From UBA1361 sp041656375 (GTDB taxonomy: Bacteria > Bacillota_I > Bacilli_A > RFN20 > CAG-826), in the NCBI GenBank assembly GCA_964410505.1, contig CAYPGR010000003.1, forward strand, positions 39,234-103,233: 64,000 nucleotides of DNA. Reading direction: 5' to 3'. Position numbers and translations under genes: made by a program. Below the pieces are notes generated by a model, which saw only the letters and a list, made by a program, of their open reading frames with translations, was not told the DNA's origin and made no database searches. This document shows positions 42,289 to 51,174 of the stretch, piece by piece. The first letter of the stretch is position 1. Each line of letters starts with the position of its first letter.

Positions 42289-43110
42289 CTAAATAATATA
42301 CGTCTTATCTTTCTTATTCACAAAGCCAAGCACAAGACTAACAAAAAGACCGGGCCGTTCATACATACTCGCATGACCGGCATTTTCAATAATGATGTGA
42401 TCGTTATGGGGCATCCGTTCTGCAAGATAAACTTGGTCTTCAATCGGTGTTAAGTAGTCTTGACGACTGCTGATAATTAATGTGGGAGCGGTAATTGAAC
42501 TTAACTTATCCCGCACATCATGGTTTTCGGCACTTTTCGTCAGCCGCACAAAGGCATCAACAATCACTTTATTACTAAAGATCGGCGTTAAAAATTCTTC
42601 GCGCCGCTTCATCCAGGCAAGATTTTTGGTGTAGAAAGCGGGCGAGTAGATCATCGGAATTGACGTTAGGTAATAGGCTCTGCCGTCCCCCGTCGCCGCG
42701 GCTTTATTCCAGGCGTCACCAATATCTTTAAGCCAGGGTGACGTAAAGGCACACGTATTAAGTAAGACTAATCGTTCGACATATTGCGGGTATTTGGCCG
42801 CAAATTGGAGGGCCACTTCGCCACCATAAGAAATGCCAACAATCGGTAAATGAGTGATTTTTAAGAAATCAAGAAAAGCTTTAAGAAGTTCAACTTGATA
42901 ATCTTGGGTATAGTTTTCCGTTGCCTTACTACTTTGGCCTTGATCTAGAAAGTCAAAAAGAATTAACGTATTCTTTTCTTTAAATTCATCAACAAAAGGC
43001 GTCCATGATTTAGTTGACATCATCACCCCATTCAGTAAGATAAAAGGGTTTGTCATGTCACCATGCACTTCATAATAAAAGTGATAGCCTTGATAACTGA
43101 ATAACGCCAT
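42289..43110 (-). CDS. Alpha/beta-hydrolase of the acyl-CoA operon
   Basis: A 273-residue hydrolase with the nucleophile elbow Gly-Ile-Ser-Tyr-Gly-Gly near 97-102 and the C-terminal Asn-Ala-Gly-His-Ala-Ser carrying the catalytic His. An Asp in Ser-Ser-Arg-Gln-Asp-Tyr-Leu-Thr-Pro is the likely third member. It starts two bases after the stop of the CoA-transferase gene, so it is coupled to it. The substrate could be a thioester or ester made in the same pathway. It is the last gene of the long operon. Confidence 0.8.
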   Translation of the reverse strand: MALFSYQGYHFYYEVHGDMTNPFILLNGVMMSTKSWTPFVDEFKEKNTLILFDFLDQGQSSKATENYTQDYQVELLKAFLDFLKITHLPIVGISYGGEVALQFAAKYPQYVERLVLLNTCAFTSPWLKDIGDAWNKAAATGDGRAYYLTSIPMIYSPAFYTKNLAWMKRREEFLTPIFSNKVIVDAFVRLTKSAENHDVRDKLSSITAPTLIISSRQDYLTPIEDQVYLAERMPHNDHIIIENAGHASMYERPGLFVSLVLGFVNKKDKTYII

Positions 43111-43112
43111 CG

Positions 43113-44429
43113 TTATTTACCAGGGTGAAGGCCGACTTTAACGGCCTCACGCATAAGTCCTTCACGAAATTTAGGGTGAGCAATACTAATAAGACGTTCG
43201 ACTCTTTCTTTAATGGTCGTGCCTTTTAAGTGCACCATCCCGTATTCAGTCACAACATATTCAATATCGTTACGTGATAAGGTAACAGGTGAACCTGGTT
43301 TAAGCATCGGCACGATTTTACTGACTTCTTCGCGTTCACCCGTATCCGGATTACGCACAAGCGCGGTACTATATAGGGCAATAAAAGAACGTCCACCCTT
43401 ACTTCGTTGCGCGCCCGTTGCGGTGTCGACTTGCCCGCCGGTACCGCTAAATTGACGCGGACCAATCGCTTCACTACAGCATTGACCCGTTAAGTCAATT
43501 TCAATCGTCGAGTTAATCGAAACTTGATTATCATTAAGGCCAATCACATACGGATCATTAACGTAATGACCGTCAAGAATTTGGACCAGCGGGTTATCAT
43601 CTAAAAAGTCATAAAGTTCTCGTGTTCCTAAGGCAAAACAAGCGACCATTTTACCAGGGTGGGTTTTCTTAAATTTCCCACTGATGGCGCCAGCTTTATA
43701 TAATTTCATAAAGCCTGTCGTCAGCATTTCGGTATGAACGCCTAAATCTTTTTTATGCACTAAGGCATTCGCGACCGCGTTTGGGATACCGCCGATCCCA
43801 AGTTGTAAACAGTCACCGTCGTTAATACGTTCAGCAATAAGGTTACCGATGATTTTATCTTTTTCGGTTATTTCGCCGTCAGGTAAAACGGGTACTTCGT
43901 AATCCGTCTTAATAAGGTAATCGACTTCATCTATATGGATTTCAACATCCCCATGGGTGCGTGGTAAGTTTGGATTAATTTCTAAAATCGTAATTTTAGC
44001 TTCTTTAATCGTCCGTTTTTCGTAAACGTTAGAAAGAGATAAAGACATAAAACCATTTTTATCAGGCATCGTCGCATTGCCAATATAAATATCAGGCTTA
44101 ACATGGGCGAGCCGGTCGGTGGCCGCAAGGTGCAAGTGATTCGGGATATAACGAATATTGCCGTTACTCATTGCTTTCCGTAAGGCACCACTTAAAAACC
44201 AACTATCAACGCGAAAGCGATCCGCGTATTCCTTTTCTGTAAAAAAGGGCGCATCGAGCATCGGTAAACAGTTCGTAACGGTCACATTTTTAATCTTCGG
44301 GTCAAGTTCATGAAGGCGTGAAAGAAATAGTCTTCCTTCTGCGGCCATCATGCCACTAAAGATTTGATCGCCACTTTTTACAAGTTTTAAGGCTTCCTCG
44401 ACAGTGATTAGTTTATGTTGATAGTTCAT
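43113..44429 (-). CDS. Acetyl-CoA hydrolase/CoA-transferase family (4-hydroxybutyrate/butyrate type)
   Basis: At 438 residues it fits the Cat1/Cat2 group of CoA-transferases. Visible features: Gly-Ile-Gly-Gly-Ile-Pro-Asn-Ala-Val, His-Thr-Glu-Met, Glu-Ile-Asp-Leu-Thr-Gly-Gln, Gln-Phe-Ser-Gly-Thr-Gly-Gly-Gln and the C-terminal Gly-Thr-Glu-like region. The enzyme moves CoA between acetate and a short acid such as butyrate or 4-hydroxybutyrate; the acceptor cannot be read. It follows the Liv binding-protein gene after 88 bases with a strong GC-rich hairpin between, which may lower its expression. It fits the thiolase and reductase further upstream in a butyrate- or ketone-type pathway. Confidence 0.88.
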   Translation of the reverse strand: MNYQHKLITVEEALKLVKSGDQIFSGMMAAEGRLFLSRLHELDPKIKNVTVTNCLPMLDAPFFTEKEYADRFRVDSWFLSGALRKAMSNGNIRYIPNHLHLAATDRLAHVKPDIYIGNATMPDKNGFMSLSLSNVYEKRTIKEAKITILEINPNLPRTHGDVEIHIDEVDYLIKTDYEVPVLPDGEITEKDKIIGNLIAERINDGDCLQLGIGGIPNAVANALVHKKDLGVHTEMLTTGFMKLYKAGAISGKFKKTHPGKMVACFALGTRELYDFLDDNPLVQILDGHYVNDPYVIGLNDNQVSINSTIEIDLTGQCCSEAIGPRQFSGTGGQVDTATGAQRSKGGRSFIALYSTALVRNPDTGEREEVSKIVPMLKPGSPVTLSRNDIEYVVTEYGMVHLKGTTIKERVERLISIAHPKFREGLMREAVKVGLHPGK

Positions 44430-44470
44430 ATATATTTATCTCCCTTGATGTGAACGTTTAAGTAAAGAAA

Positions 44471-44493
44471 GGGGGAGGGGAATGCCCTCCCCC
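44471..44493 (-). terminator. GC-rich hairpin between LivK-like and CoA-transferase genes
   Basis: GGGGGAGGG (44471-44479) pairs perfectly with CCCTCCCCC (44485-44493). The minus strand then reads CTTTCTTTAC, only partly T-rich. It may be a leaky terminator or a processing barrier, giving more binding protein than CoA-transferase. Confidence 0.65.
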
Positions 44494-44517
44494 TAAATCA
44501 GTAAAAGTTTAGTAAGA

Positions 44518-45828
44518 CTAAGCAGCGATTTTAGCGACGATATCGGCTAATGGTTCGGCATCAACGGCTTTAATAAAGCCATCATAATCAGCAGCTGGGT
44601 TTCCTTCACCAAAGGCATCTTTAGGAATAAAGACACGTTCGGTTAAGACTAATTGGTCAATACCCCAACGTTTACCACCGGAGAAATCAACACCATTGGT
44701 GAATGGAAGGTCGATTGGTCCTTTTTCAAGGGCGGCAATGTAGTTGGCCCAGGTAATTTCATCGTCTTCACCTAAGGCGTTAAGACCAGCAATAAAGGTT
44801 TCAGCAGCGATGTAACCAGCTAAGGCGTAGGCAAAACCAGCACCTAAAGCAACGGTTTCTTCGTCAGCCGTAATAGCTCCAACAGTTTTGGCATTATTGA
44901 TGGTTGCGACGAATTCTCCATATTGGACACCGAAGTTTGCACTATAAACGTCGACCCATGCGTTGGCAAAGACACGGCGAGTTGCACTGATGTGATCTTT
45001 GTTAATTGCCGTGGTATTAGCGTTAACGTAAGATGTAATGACTGGGGCGTCAACTTCTTGAAGTGCTAATGAGGCAAGGAATTTACCAAATGGGACTTGG
45101 TTAGCAGCACCAATAATGGCATCAACATTGGCTTCTTTAATGGCGGTGGCGATTGAGTTGTAGTCAGTGGCATCTGGTGCCCCTTCAAACTTCACTAAAT
45201 CAGTCGTCCGACCAAGCGCGGCCATTTGTTGTTCGACACCGGCAAGGATGGAACGGCCAGCATCTTCAGCAGTATAGAAGACAGCGACTTTAGAGACTTC
45301 ACCGAATTGAGCGGTTTCGGCTAATACACGGGCGGCCATAACACGGCCTTCTGTGCGATAAATAGGTTGGACGGCGAAGACTGGGTTTCCAACTTCTTCT
45401 TCTGTATATAAGGCGTTAATACCGGTTGCGGCATAGACCATTGGGACACCAGTTTCTTTGATGAAATCAAGCGTTGCACCGACTGTTGGGGTACCAAAGT
45501 GGCCGACAAGCGCGAATACTTTGTCGTCTTCAACGAGTTTCTTCGTTAAGGTTAAACCTTCAGTGGCACTAAATTGATCATCATAGTGCTTGAGTTCGAC
45601 CACACGATCACGGAAGCCACCAGCCTCGTTAAGCTTGGACATCCGGGCTTTGAGTGCAGCGTTGAATGGCACACCAACGGTTGCAAAGCCACCGCTCGTC
45701 GCGGCTGTATTACCAATGATAATCTTCGTCTTGGTAACACCTTGTTGCCCTTTTGGGGCACAGCCTGTTAATGCTGCAACGCTGAACGCTGAGAGCATTA
45801 AGAGGGATAGACCTAATTTCTTCCTCAT
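44518..45828 (-). CDS. livK: Liv-type ABC transporter substrate-binding lipoprotein
   Basis: A lipobox, Leu-Thr-Gly-Cys-Ala-Pro, puts the lipid on Cys23. The mature part has the type I periplasmic-binding fold, with Ile-Ile-Ile-Gly-Asn-Thr-Ala near the start and Val-Gly-His-Phe-Gly-Thr-Pro near 120. It is anchored on the membrane and delivers the solute to LivHM. The Liv family binds branched-chain amino acids, but also amides, urea and small acids. The gene is last of the transporter genes and lies 18 bases after livF. Its operon partners suggest that the solute feeds acyl-CoA metabolism; branched-chain amino acids would fit, without proof. Confidence 0.88.
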   Translation of the reverse strand: MRKKLGLSLLMLSAFSVAALTGCAPKGQQGVTKTKIIIGNTAATSGGFATVGVPFNAALKARMSKLNEAGGFRDRVVELKHYDDQFSATEGLTLTKKLVEDDKVFALVGHFGTPTVGATLDFIKETGVPMVYAATGINALYTEEEVGNPVFAVQPIYRTEGRVMAARVLAETAQFGEVSKVAVFYTAEDAGRSILAGVEQQMAALGRTTDLVKFEGAPDATDYNSIATAIKEANVDAIIGAANQVPFGKFLASLALQEVDAPVITSYVNANTTAINKDHISATRRVFANAWVDVYSANFGVQYGEFVATINNAKTVGAITADEETVALGAGFAYALAGYIAAETFIAGLNALGEDDEITWANYIAALEKGPIDLPFTNGVDFSGGKRWGIDQLVLTERVFIPKDAFGEGNPAADYDGFIKAVDAEPLADIVAKIAA

Positions 45829-45846
45829 ATTTTCCTCCTTTTTATC

Positions 45847-46578
45847 TTAACCGCCTAGATAGGCGGATATGAGTTCGTCATTTTGCAGGAGCTCGCTTGG
45901 TTTACCTTCTAATTTGATTCTACCAAGTTCGAGCAGGTAGGCATAATCGGCTATTTTCAACGTTTGTAACGCATTTTGTTCAACGATGAAGACCGAGGTA
46001 CCTTCGGCAGCAATTTTACCAATAATGGTAAAGATATTTTGAATAATAAGGGGCGCAAGACCAAGACTTGGTTCATCAAGCACGAGTAGTTTTGGTTTAC
46101 CCATCAATGCGCGACCAATGGCGAGCATTTGTTGTTCACCGCCCGATAACGTTGACGCCCGTTGTTTTTTACGTTCCAGTAAGATTGGGAATAAGTCATA
46201 GACTTTGGCCAGATTATCCTTTATTTCTTGACGCATATTATCAACGCGTTTACGAATGGAGTAGGTGCCAACCATTAAGTTTTCTTCAACGGTTAATTCC
46301 GTAAAGATTAAACGACCTTCTGGAGAAGTAATAATCCCTTTTGATGAAATCACATTGGGGGCAAGTCCATCAATACGTTTTCCGTCGAAGAAGACGTTAC
46401 CGCTACTTGGTTTATTAAGCCCATTAATCGTTTTAATGATCGTTGATTTCCCCGCACCATTCGCGCCTAAAATCGCAACGATTTGGCCTTTTTTGACTTC
46501 CATGTTAACGCCTTTGATCGCTTCAATCGGACCATATTTGACGTGTAAATTTTCAAGTTTTAAGATTGTTTCCGTCAT
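45847..46578 (-). CDS. livF: Liv-type ABC transporter ATPase LivF
   Basis: A 243-residue ATPase with Walker A Gly-Ala-Asn-Gly-Ala-Gly-Lys-Ser-Thr, signature Leu-Ser-Gly-Gly-Glu-Gln-Gln, and Walker B Leu-Leu-Val-Leu-Asp-Glu-Pro-Ser-Leu-Gly-Leu-Ala-Pro, the last being a LivF mark. It drives solute import with LivG. It starts two bases after livG ends. Confidence 0.93.
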   Translation of the reverse strand: MTETILKLENLHVKYGPIEAIKGVNMEVKKGQIVAILGANGAGKSTIIKTINGLNKPSSGNVFFDGKRIDGLAPNVISSKGIITSPEGRLIFTELTVEENLMVGTYSIRKRVDNMRQEIKDNLAKVYDLFPILLERKKQRASTLSGGEQQMLAIGRALMGKPKLLVLDEPSLGLAPLIIQNIFTIIGKIAAEGTSVFIVEQNALQTLKIADYAYLLELGRIKLEGKPSELLQNDELISAYLGG

Positions 46579-46580
46579 TG

Positions 46581-47414
46581 TTATTCACTCCCCAAATACG
46601 CTTCACGAACGGCAACGTTTGCTTGACATTCTTGTGGGGTGCCAACCATCAGCATTTTTCCAAAGTTAATGGCACACACGGTATTACTAATACCCATCAC
46701 CAGTTTCATATCATGTTCGACTAAAAAGATGGTGGTGTTATACATCGAACGAATCATATCGATTGTTCGCGCGAGCTCAGCAGTTTCACTATCGTTTAGT
46801 CCGGCTGCAGGTTCATCAAGAATAATTAATTTCGGATCAACCATGAGCGTACGAGCTAATTCTATCTTCTTTAGTATACCATAGGGAAGCCCATAGGGAC
46901 TAATGTCTTTGTATTGGAAAAGCCCTAAAAACGCTAGGATATTGAGTGCTTTTTCACGTATTTTTGCTTCCTCTTTACGGGTATGCGGGAGTTTCAAAAT
47001 TGAACCGGCAATAATTGCTTTATGATGGGTGGTATGGGTCACTAAAAGGTTTTCAAGAACCGTTAATTCCCAAACGAGTTCAACGTTTTGGAAGGTACGA
47101 ATAATACCATGCTTAATAACATCACTCACTTTGACATCATTTAAGTGAACGACTTTGCCTCCCTCACCTTGGAAGTAGACATCGCCACTTGTTGGTTTAT
47201 AAAACTGGGTAATGCAGTTAAAGACGGTTGTCTTCCCGGCCCCGTTTGGACCAATGAGGCCAAAAATCTCGCCGCGTTTAACGTCAATTGATAAATCATT
47301 GACGGCGGTCAAGCCACCAAACTTCATGGTAAGGTTACGGACACTTAAGACGACATCTTCATTAAGGATAGGAAGATCTTTTTTCGGTTGCTTAGTTTTG
47401 CGCAGTAACTTCAT
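46581..47414 (-). CDS. livG: Liv-type ABC transporter ATPase LivG
   Basis: A 277-residue ATPase with Walker A Gly-Pro-Asn-Gly-Ala-Gly-Lys-Thr-Thr and Walker B Leu-Ile-Ile-Leu-Asp-Glu-Pro-Ala-Ala-Gly-Leu-Asn. The signature loop is Gly-Leu-Pro-Tyr-Gly-Ile-Leu, without the usual Ser-Gly-Gly, a known feature of LivG proteins. It overlaps the end of livM by 23 bases, so translation is likely coupled. Confidence 0.92.
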   Translation of the reverse strand: MKLLRKTKQPKKDLPILNEDVVLSVRNLTMKFGGLTAVNDLSIDVKRGEIFGLIGPNGAGKTTVFNCITQFYKPTSGDVYFQGEGGKVVHLNDVKVSDVIKHGIIRTFQNVELVWELTVLENLLVTHTTHHKAIIAGSILKLPHTRKEEAKIREKALNILAFLGLFQYKDISPYGLPYGILKKIELARTLMVDPKLIILDEPAAGLNDSETAELARTIDMIRSMYNTTIFLVEHDMKLVMGISNTVCAINFGKMLMVGTPQECQANVAVREAYLGSE

Positions 47415-48474
47415 CTTGATTCCCTCCTTTTTTTAATGCTGTTTTGGCTTTGCGCTCTTTGAGCCAAGCCGTCACATAATATTTTGATTTAAAGTAAAGT
47501 TGGCTGAGGCCACCAGGGTAGAATAAAACGACGATAATCATGAGTAACCCGTTAAAGATAAGGGTTAAGCTTGGGTATTTCACAAAGACATCAATGTTTT
47601 TTAAGAAAGCATTAATGCCGAAGATCAAGAACCCGCCGCCAACGATACCCCAGATGGAGGCCGTGCCACCGATAACCACCGCTGCCAGAACGTTAAGGGA
47701 CATATTAAGATTCCATTCCGTTAAGATCGCGAAACGTTGATTAAACATATAAAGGAAACCAGCAACCATCGCTAAGACGGAGGCAACGACGAAGGCTAAA
47801 ATCCGATATTTAAGTAAGTTAACACCCATTGTTTGGGCCGCACTTTCACTATTCTTCATTGAAAGCATGGCGCGGCCAACCGGGCTTTTTGTTAGGTTAT
47901 AAACAAGCGCCATAATGATCACAAAGAAAATCACGATGACAACAAACATATTTTCAGTTGTCAGCGAAATGAGGCCAAAGAGAATACTTTTCCTTGGCAT
48001 CGATACGCCGTTAAAGTTACCGGTTAAGCCGTTAAGGGCAGTTAAACGGAATAACGCCACGACAATTTCGGAAATCGCAAGTGTAATAATGGCGAGATAC
48101 ATCCCTTCAATCCGAAGCGAGATAAAGCCAACCCCGACCCCAAGAATAATCCCAATCAGCATGATAAGGACTAATCCTATCATAAATGGCATATTAAGGA
48201 CATGGACAAAGTAACGGGCTAAGAAGGCCCCAAGCCCGATAAAGGATGAGGTCCCCAGTGAGGCAAGACCGCCATAACCTAGTAAGACATAGAAACCTAA
48301 AACGGCAATCGAGAAGATTAAGAAAATGCCAACTGTATTCACAAAGAAATTATTGAACACAATGCCGCGTAATAAATTAACGACCACCAGTAAGAGACCA
48401 AAGACGACAAAATGCGCATACGCATTCTTTTTTACAAAGAGACCGATACGGTGCATGGTATTTTTAAAATTCAT
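47392..48474 (-). CDS. livM: Liv-type ABC transporter permease LivM
   Basis: A 360-residue membrane protein with about eight to ten helices and LivM features: Gly-Tyr-Gly-Gly-Leu-Ala-Ser-Leu-Gly near 65-73, and Ser-Pro-Val-Gly-Arg-Ala-Met-Leu-Ser in the middle. It forms the channel with LivH. The charged C-terminal tail overlaps the livG start. It starts 4 bases after livH ends. Confidence 0.92.
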   Translation of the reverse strand: MNFKNTMHRIGLFVKKNAYAHFVVFGLLLVVVNLLRGIVFNNFFVNTVGIFLIFSIAVLGFYVLLGYGGLASLGTSSFIGLGAFLARYFVHVLNMPFMIGLVLIMLIGIILGVGVGFISLRIEGMYLAIITLAISEIVVALFRLTALNGLTGNFNGVSMPRKSILFGLISLTTENMFVVIVIFFVIIMALVYNLTKSPVGRAMLSMKNSESAAQTMGVNLLKYRILAFVVASVLAMVAGFLYMFNQRFAILTEWNLNMSLNVLAAVVIGGTASIWGIVGGGFLIFGINAFLKNIDVFVKYPSLTLIFNGLLMIIVVLFYPGGLSQLYFKSKYYVTAWLKERKAKTALKKGGNQDEVTAQN

Positions 48475-48478
48475 ACAA

Positions 48479-49393
48479 TTACACCTTTTTAATCACTTTC
48501 TTGCCGAATAAGCCATATGGTTTAATCATCACGACGAGTAAGACAATCCCGTAAATAATAAAGGTACTATATTGGGATAAGAAATAATCACTAAAGCTAC
48601 GAGTAATGGTAATAATGAAAGCCGCAACGACTGGACCATGGAAGGTTGAGAACCCACCAAGAACCGCAGCAAGGAAGCCTTGAATTTGAACGGTTGTCAT
48701 CATCCCCACTTCACTCGTGGTTAAAAGACTCATCGTTCCCGCAAGGAAACTGGCGGCTAAAGAGCCAATCCCACCGGCAATCGCCCAACTAACGGCCGTA
48801 ATCATTTTGGTATTAATGCCCATCATACTCGCCACTTTTTCATTATTAGCAGTCGCCCGGACAGCTAAACCCCAACGGGTGAATTTAAGACTGAAGAATA
48901 AAATGGCTAAAATGGCTAATGAAATAATGAGGGCTACGAGAGCGTGATTACTAATAATCACCCGGTAATAACCACGGACTTCATCATAAATGAGCCGTAC
49001 ACTGCCACTGACAATCGGGGGGACTTGAATATCACCCGCAAACGACACAAACAAGGGAATAATCCCTAATAAAATTAAAACAATACCCATCGTAATCATT
49101 TGCTTACCGACAGGGGTGACAATTTTAGCCCGGCGAATAATACCGCGATCAACAAACACACCAACTAAGAATCCGAAGACAACCCCAACGAGGATTGACC
49201 AATAAATCGGAATCCCAAATTTTGAAAAGAATAATGCGGTGACATATGCCCCAAATGTTGAAATCATGCCTTGGGCGAAGTTCGTTGTTGTCGATGTCTT
49301 AAAGATTAAGATAATCGCAAACGATGACAACACTAAAAGTGCCGTTGGTAAGAACGCATTCGCTAATAATTGTAGGAAAAGGGCAAAGTCCAT
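48479..49393 (-). CDS. livH: Liv-type ABC transporter permease LivH
   Basis: A 304-residue membrane protein with about eight helices; Asn-Phe-Ala-Gln-Gly near 36-40 and Arg-Trp-Gly-Leu-Ala-Val-Arg-Ala-Thr-Ala-Asn-Asn correspond to LivH landmarks. It pairs with LivM. Its start is one base after the stop of the FabH-like gene, tying transport to the enzymes of the operon. Confidence 0.92.
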   Translation of the reverse strand: MDFALFLQLLANAFLPTALLVLSSFAIILIFKTSTTTNFAQGMISTFGAYVTALFFSKFGIPIYWSILVGVVFGFLVGVFVDRGIIRRAKIVTPVGKQMITMGIVLILLGIIPLFVSFAGDIQVPPIVSGSVRLIYDEVRGYYRVIISNHALVALIISLAILAILFFSLKFTRWGLAVRATANNEKVASMMGINTKMITAVSWAIAGGIGSLAASFLAGTMSLLTTSEVGMMTTVQIQGFLAAVLGGFSTFHGPVVAAFIITITRSFSDYFLSQYSTFIIYGIVLLVVMIKPYGLFGKKVIKKV

Positions 49394-49394
49394 A

Positions 49395-50429
49395 CTACGC
49401 CTTTCCCCATTTAATCACATTTGCCGCCCAAACATAACCAATCCCAGCCGCAATCATCGCAATAACAGTGCCGTCTTTAATTTGGCCGCTTTGAACGCCT
49501 AAATGAATGGATAAAATTTGATCGATCTGACCAATATGGCCATAATCTTCTAAATAGATGCTTTGTTCGGGTTTAAGTCCGAGTTCAGCGACCATTGCTT
49601 CATGGCCACTGCGTTTCATATGAAGAATGGCTAAGAAACCAAGATCTTTACGGGTTAAATGTGATTTCCGTAAGGATTCATCGATACATTTATACCAGTT
49701 ATCCATACTCACGGCATTAAGACGATCCTTCATTCTAACGGGATCCATAAGCCGTAAGGACTTCTTACCTTCTTCTAAGTTTTCTTTGGTGTATGGTTTC
49801 GCGGTGCCGCCAATTTCGACCCCGGCACTACGGGCTAACGAACCATCACTGACAATATGTGAACCTAAGAGTAAGTTTGAATGGTGATTTTTCTTTAAAA
49901 GAATCGCACCACCGCCGGCCCCTAAGTTATACATCATCGACATATTTTTATCAGTGTAATCAACGAAATCACCATTCCGGTAGCCACCGACAATGAGGAC
50001 CGTGTTAATTTCGTCATCGGCTAAAAGCATATCTTTCGCCATCTTCATCGCGGTCACGGTTGTGCAGCAACGATTGGCGACGTCAATGCCCCAAGCATTG
50101 GTTGCACCGATCCGATCTTGAACATAAAGGGCACTGGTCGTTAATGGATATTCTTTCCATTCTTCACCCACACTTAAAATGACATCAATGGCTTTGGGAT
50201 CAAAGCCTGTATTTTTCAGTAAGTCTAAAGCCGCCAGGGCGCCCATTTCTTGGGTGCCGTCTTCAGGACCATCACCTGGGACAGGCTTTTGTTTAATCCC
50301 GAGTTTGGCGATGACGTTTTCTTCACTCCAAATACCATTTGTTGCATCGGCAATTTCTTTGGCGGTCATCACCTTGTGTGGAAAATAAACACCAGTACCG
50401 ACTATCCCAACAACGTCTTTCTTCGACAT
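49395..50429 (-). CDS. FabH-like ketoacyl synthase (thiolase fold) with changed active site
   Basis: A 344-residue thiolase-fold enzyme of the FabH/HMG-CoA-synthase branch. Nucleophile Cys121 (Asn-Arg-Cys-Cys-Thr-Thr) and His270 (Ile-Leu-His-Met-Lys) are in the usual places, but the third residue, Asn in FabH (Gly-Asn-Thr-Ser-Ala), is His298 here (Tyr-Gly-His-Ile-Gly-Gln-Ile-Asp). It probably condenses or transfers acyl groups from CoA, not ACP, given its neighbours. Its ATG overlaps the fabG-like stop codon (TAATG), so they are made together. It is unlikely to be the housekeeping FabH of lipid synthesis because no other fab genes are here. Confidence 0.85.
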   Translation of the reverse strand: MSKKDVVGIVGTGVYFPHKVMTAKEIADATNGIWSEENVIAKLGIKQKPVPGDGPEDGTQEMGALAALDLLKNTGFDPKAIDVILSVGEEWKEYPLTTSALYVQDRIGATNAWGIDVANRCCTTVTAMKMAKDMLLADDEINTVLIVGGYRNGDFVDYTDKNMSMMYNLGAGGGAILLKKNHHSNLLLGSHIVSDGSLARSAGVEIGGTAKPYTKENLEEGKKSLRLMDPVRMKDRLNAVSMDNWYKCIDESLRKSHLTRKDLGFLAILHMKRSGHEAMVAELGLKPEQSIYLEDYGHIGQIDQILSIHLGVQSGQIKDGTVIAMIAAGIGYVWAANVIKWGKA

Positions 50430-51151
50430 TATAGTCTCATGCCTCCGGACACTTCTAGGACGTGACCTGTGACATAACTTGCTTCGTCACTCGCTAAGAA
50501 AACAGCGGGTCCTGCTAATTCTTCAGGTTGACCAAGGCGGCCAAGCATGGTAAGTTTGGCAAAACCATCAAGTAAATCTTGTGGAACGGTTTTAAGAATA
50601 TCAGTCATCATATATCCTGGAGCAATCGCGTTAACACGGACTGGGACTCCTTTACGAGCAAATTCTTTGGCCCATGATTTTGTCATCCCAATGACGCCGG
50701 CTTTACTGGCCGCATAGTTTGCTTGGCCGATATTACCGAAGACACCGACGACAGAAGAAATATTAATAATTGAACCACCACCGGTTTGTTCCATTAAAGG
50801 ACCCACTTCACGGGTGAGGTTAAAGACACCTTTTAAGTTAACGTTAATCACACGGTCCCACATGGCATCATCCATCCGAACCGTTAATTTATCAGCCGTA
50901 ATCCCGGCGTTATTGACTAAAACATCAATTTTGCCATGTTTGGCTTTGATCATTTCGACGACTTCTTTGACTTGTGCGACATCGGTGACATTTAAAATGA
51001 CACCTGAGACATTCTTTGCATCATAGGCAAGTGGGGCCATATCAGCAGCGTAAACAACTGCGCCTTCTTTTGCGAAAGCTTCCGCCATCACTTGACCTAA
51101 TCCTTTAGCAGCACCTGTCACTAATGCGACTTTTCCTTGTAATCTTCCCAT
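50429..51151 (-). CDS. fabG: FabG-like 3-ketoacyl-(ACP/CoA) reductase
   Basis: A 240-residue short-chain dehydrogenase: Thr-Gly-Ala-Ala-Lys-Gly-Leu-Gly for NAD(P) near 12-19, Asn-Asn-Ala-Gly near 85, catalytic Ser in Ile-Ser-Ser-Val-Val and Tyr-Ala-Ala-Ser-Lys near 150. ATG 51151 was chosen because AGGAGA lies 12 bases ahead; the longer frame to 51226 overlaps the thiolase gene. Next to a thiolase it most likely reduces acetoacetyl-CoA to 3-hydroxybutyryl-CoA (PhaB-like); a role in fatty-acid synthesis is also possible. Confidence 0.9.
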   Translation of the reverse strand: MGRLQGKVALVTGAAKGLGQVMAEAFAKEGAVVYAADMAPLAYDAKNVSGVILNVTDVAQVKEVVEMIKAKHGKIDVLVNNAGITADKLTVRMDDAMWDRVINVNLKGVFNLTREVGPLMEQTGGGSIINISSVVGVFGNIGQANYAASKAGVIGMTKSWAKEFARKGVPVRVNAIAPGYMMTDILKTVPQDLLDGFAKLTMLGRLGQPEELAGPAVFLASDEASYVTGHVLEVSGGMRL

Positions 51152-51174
51152 AAATTTATTTCTATCTCCTTTAT

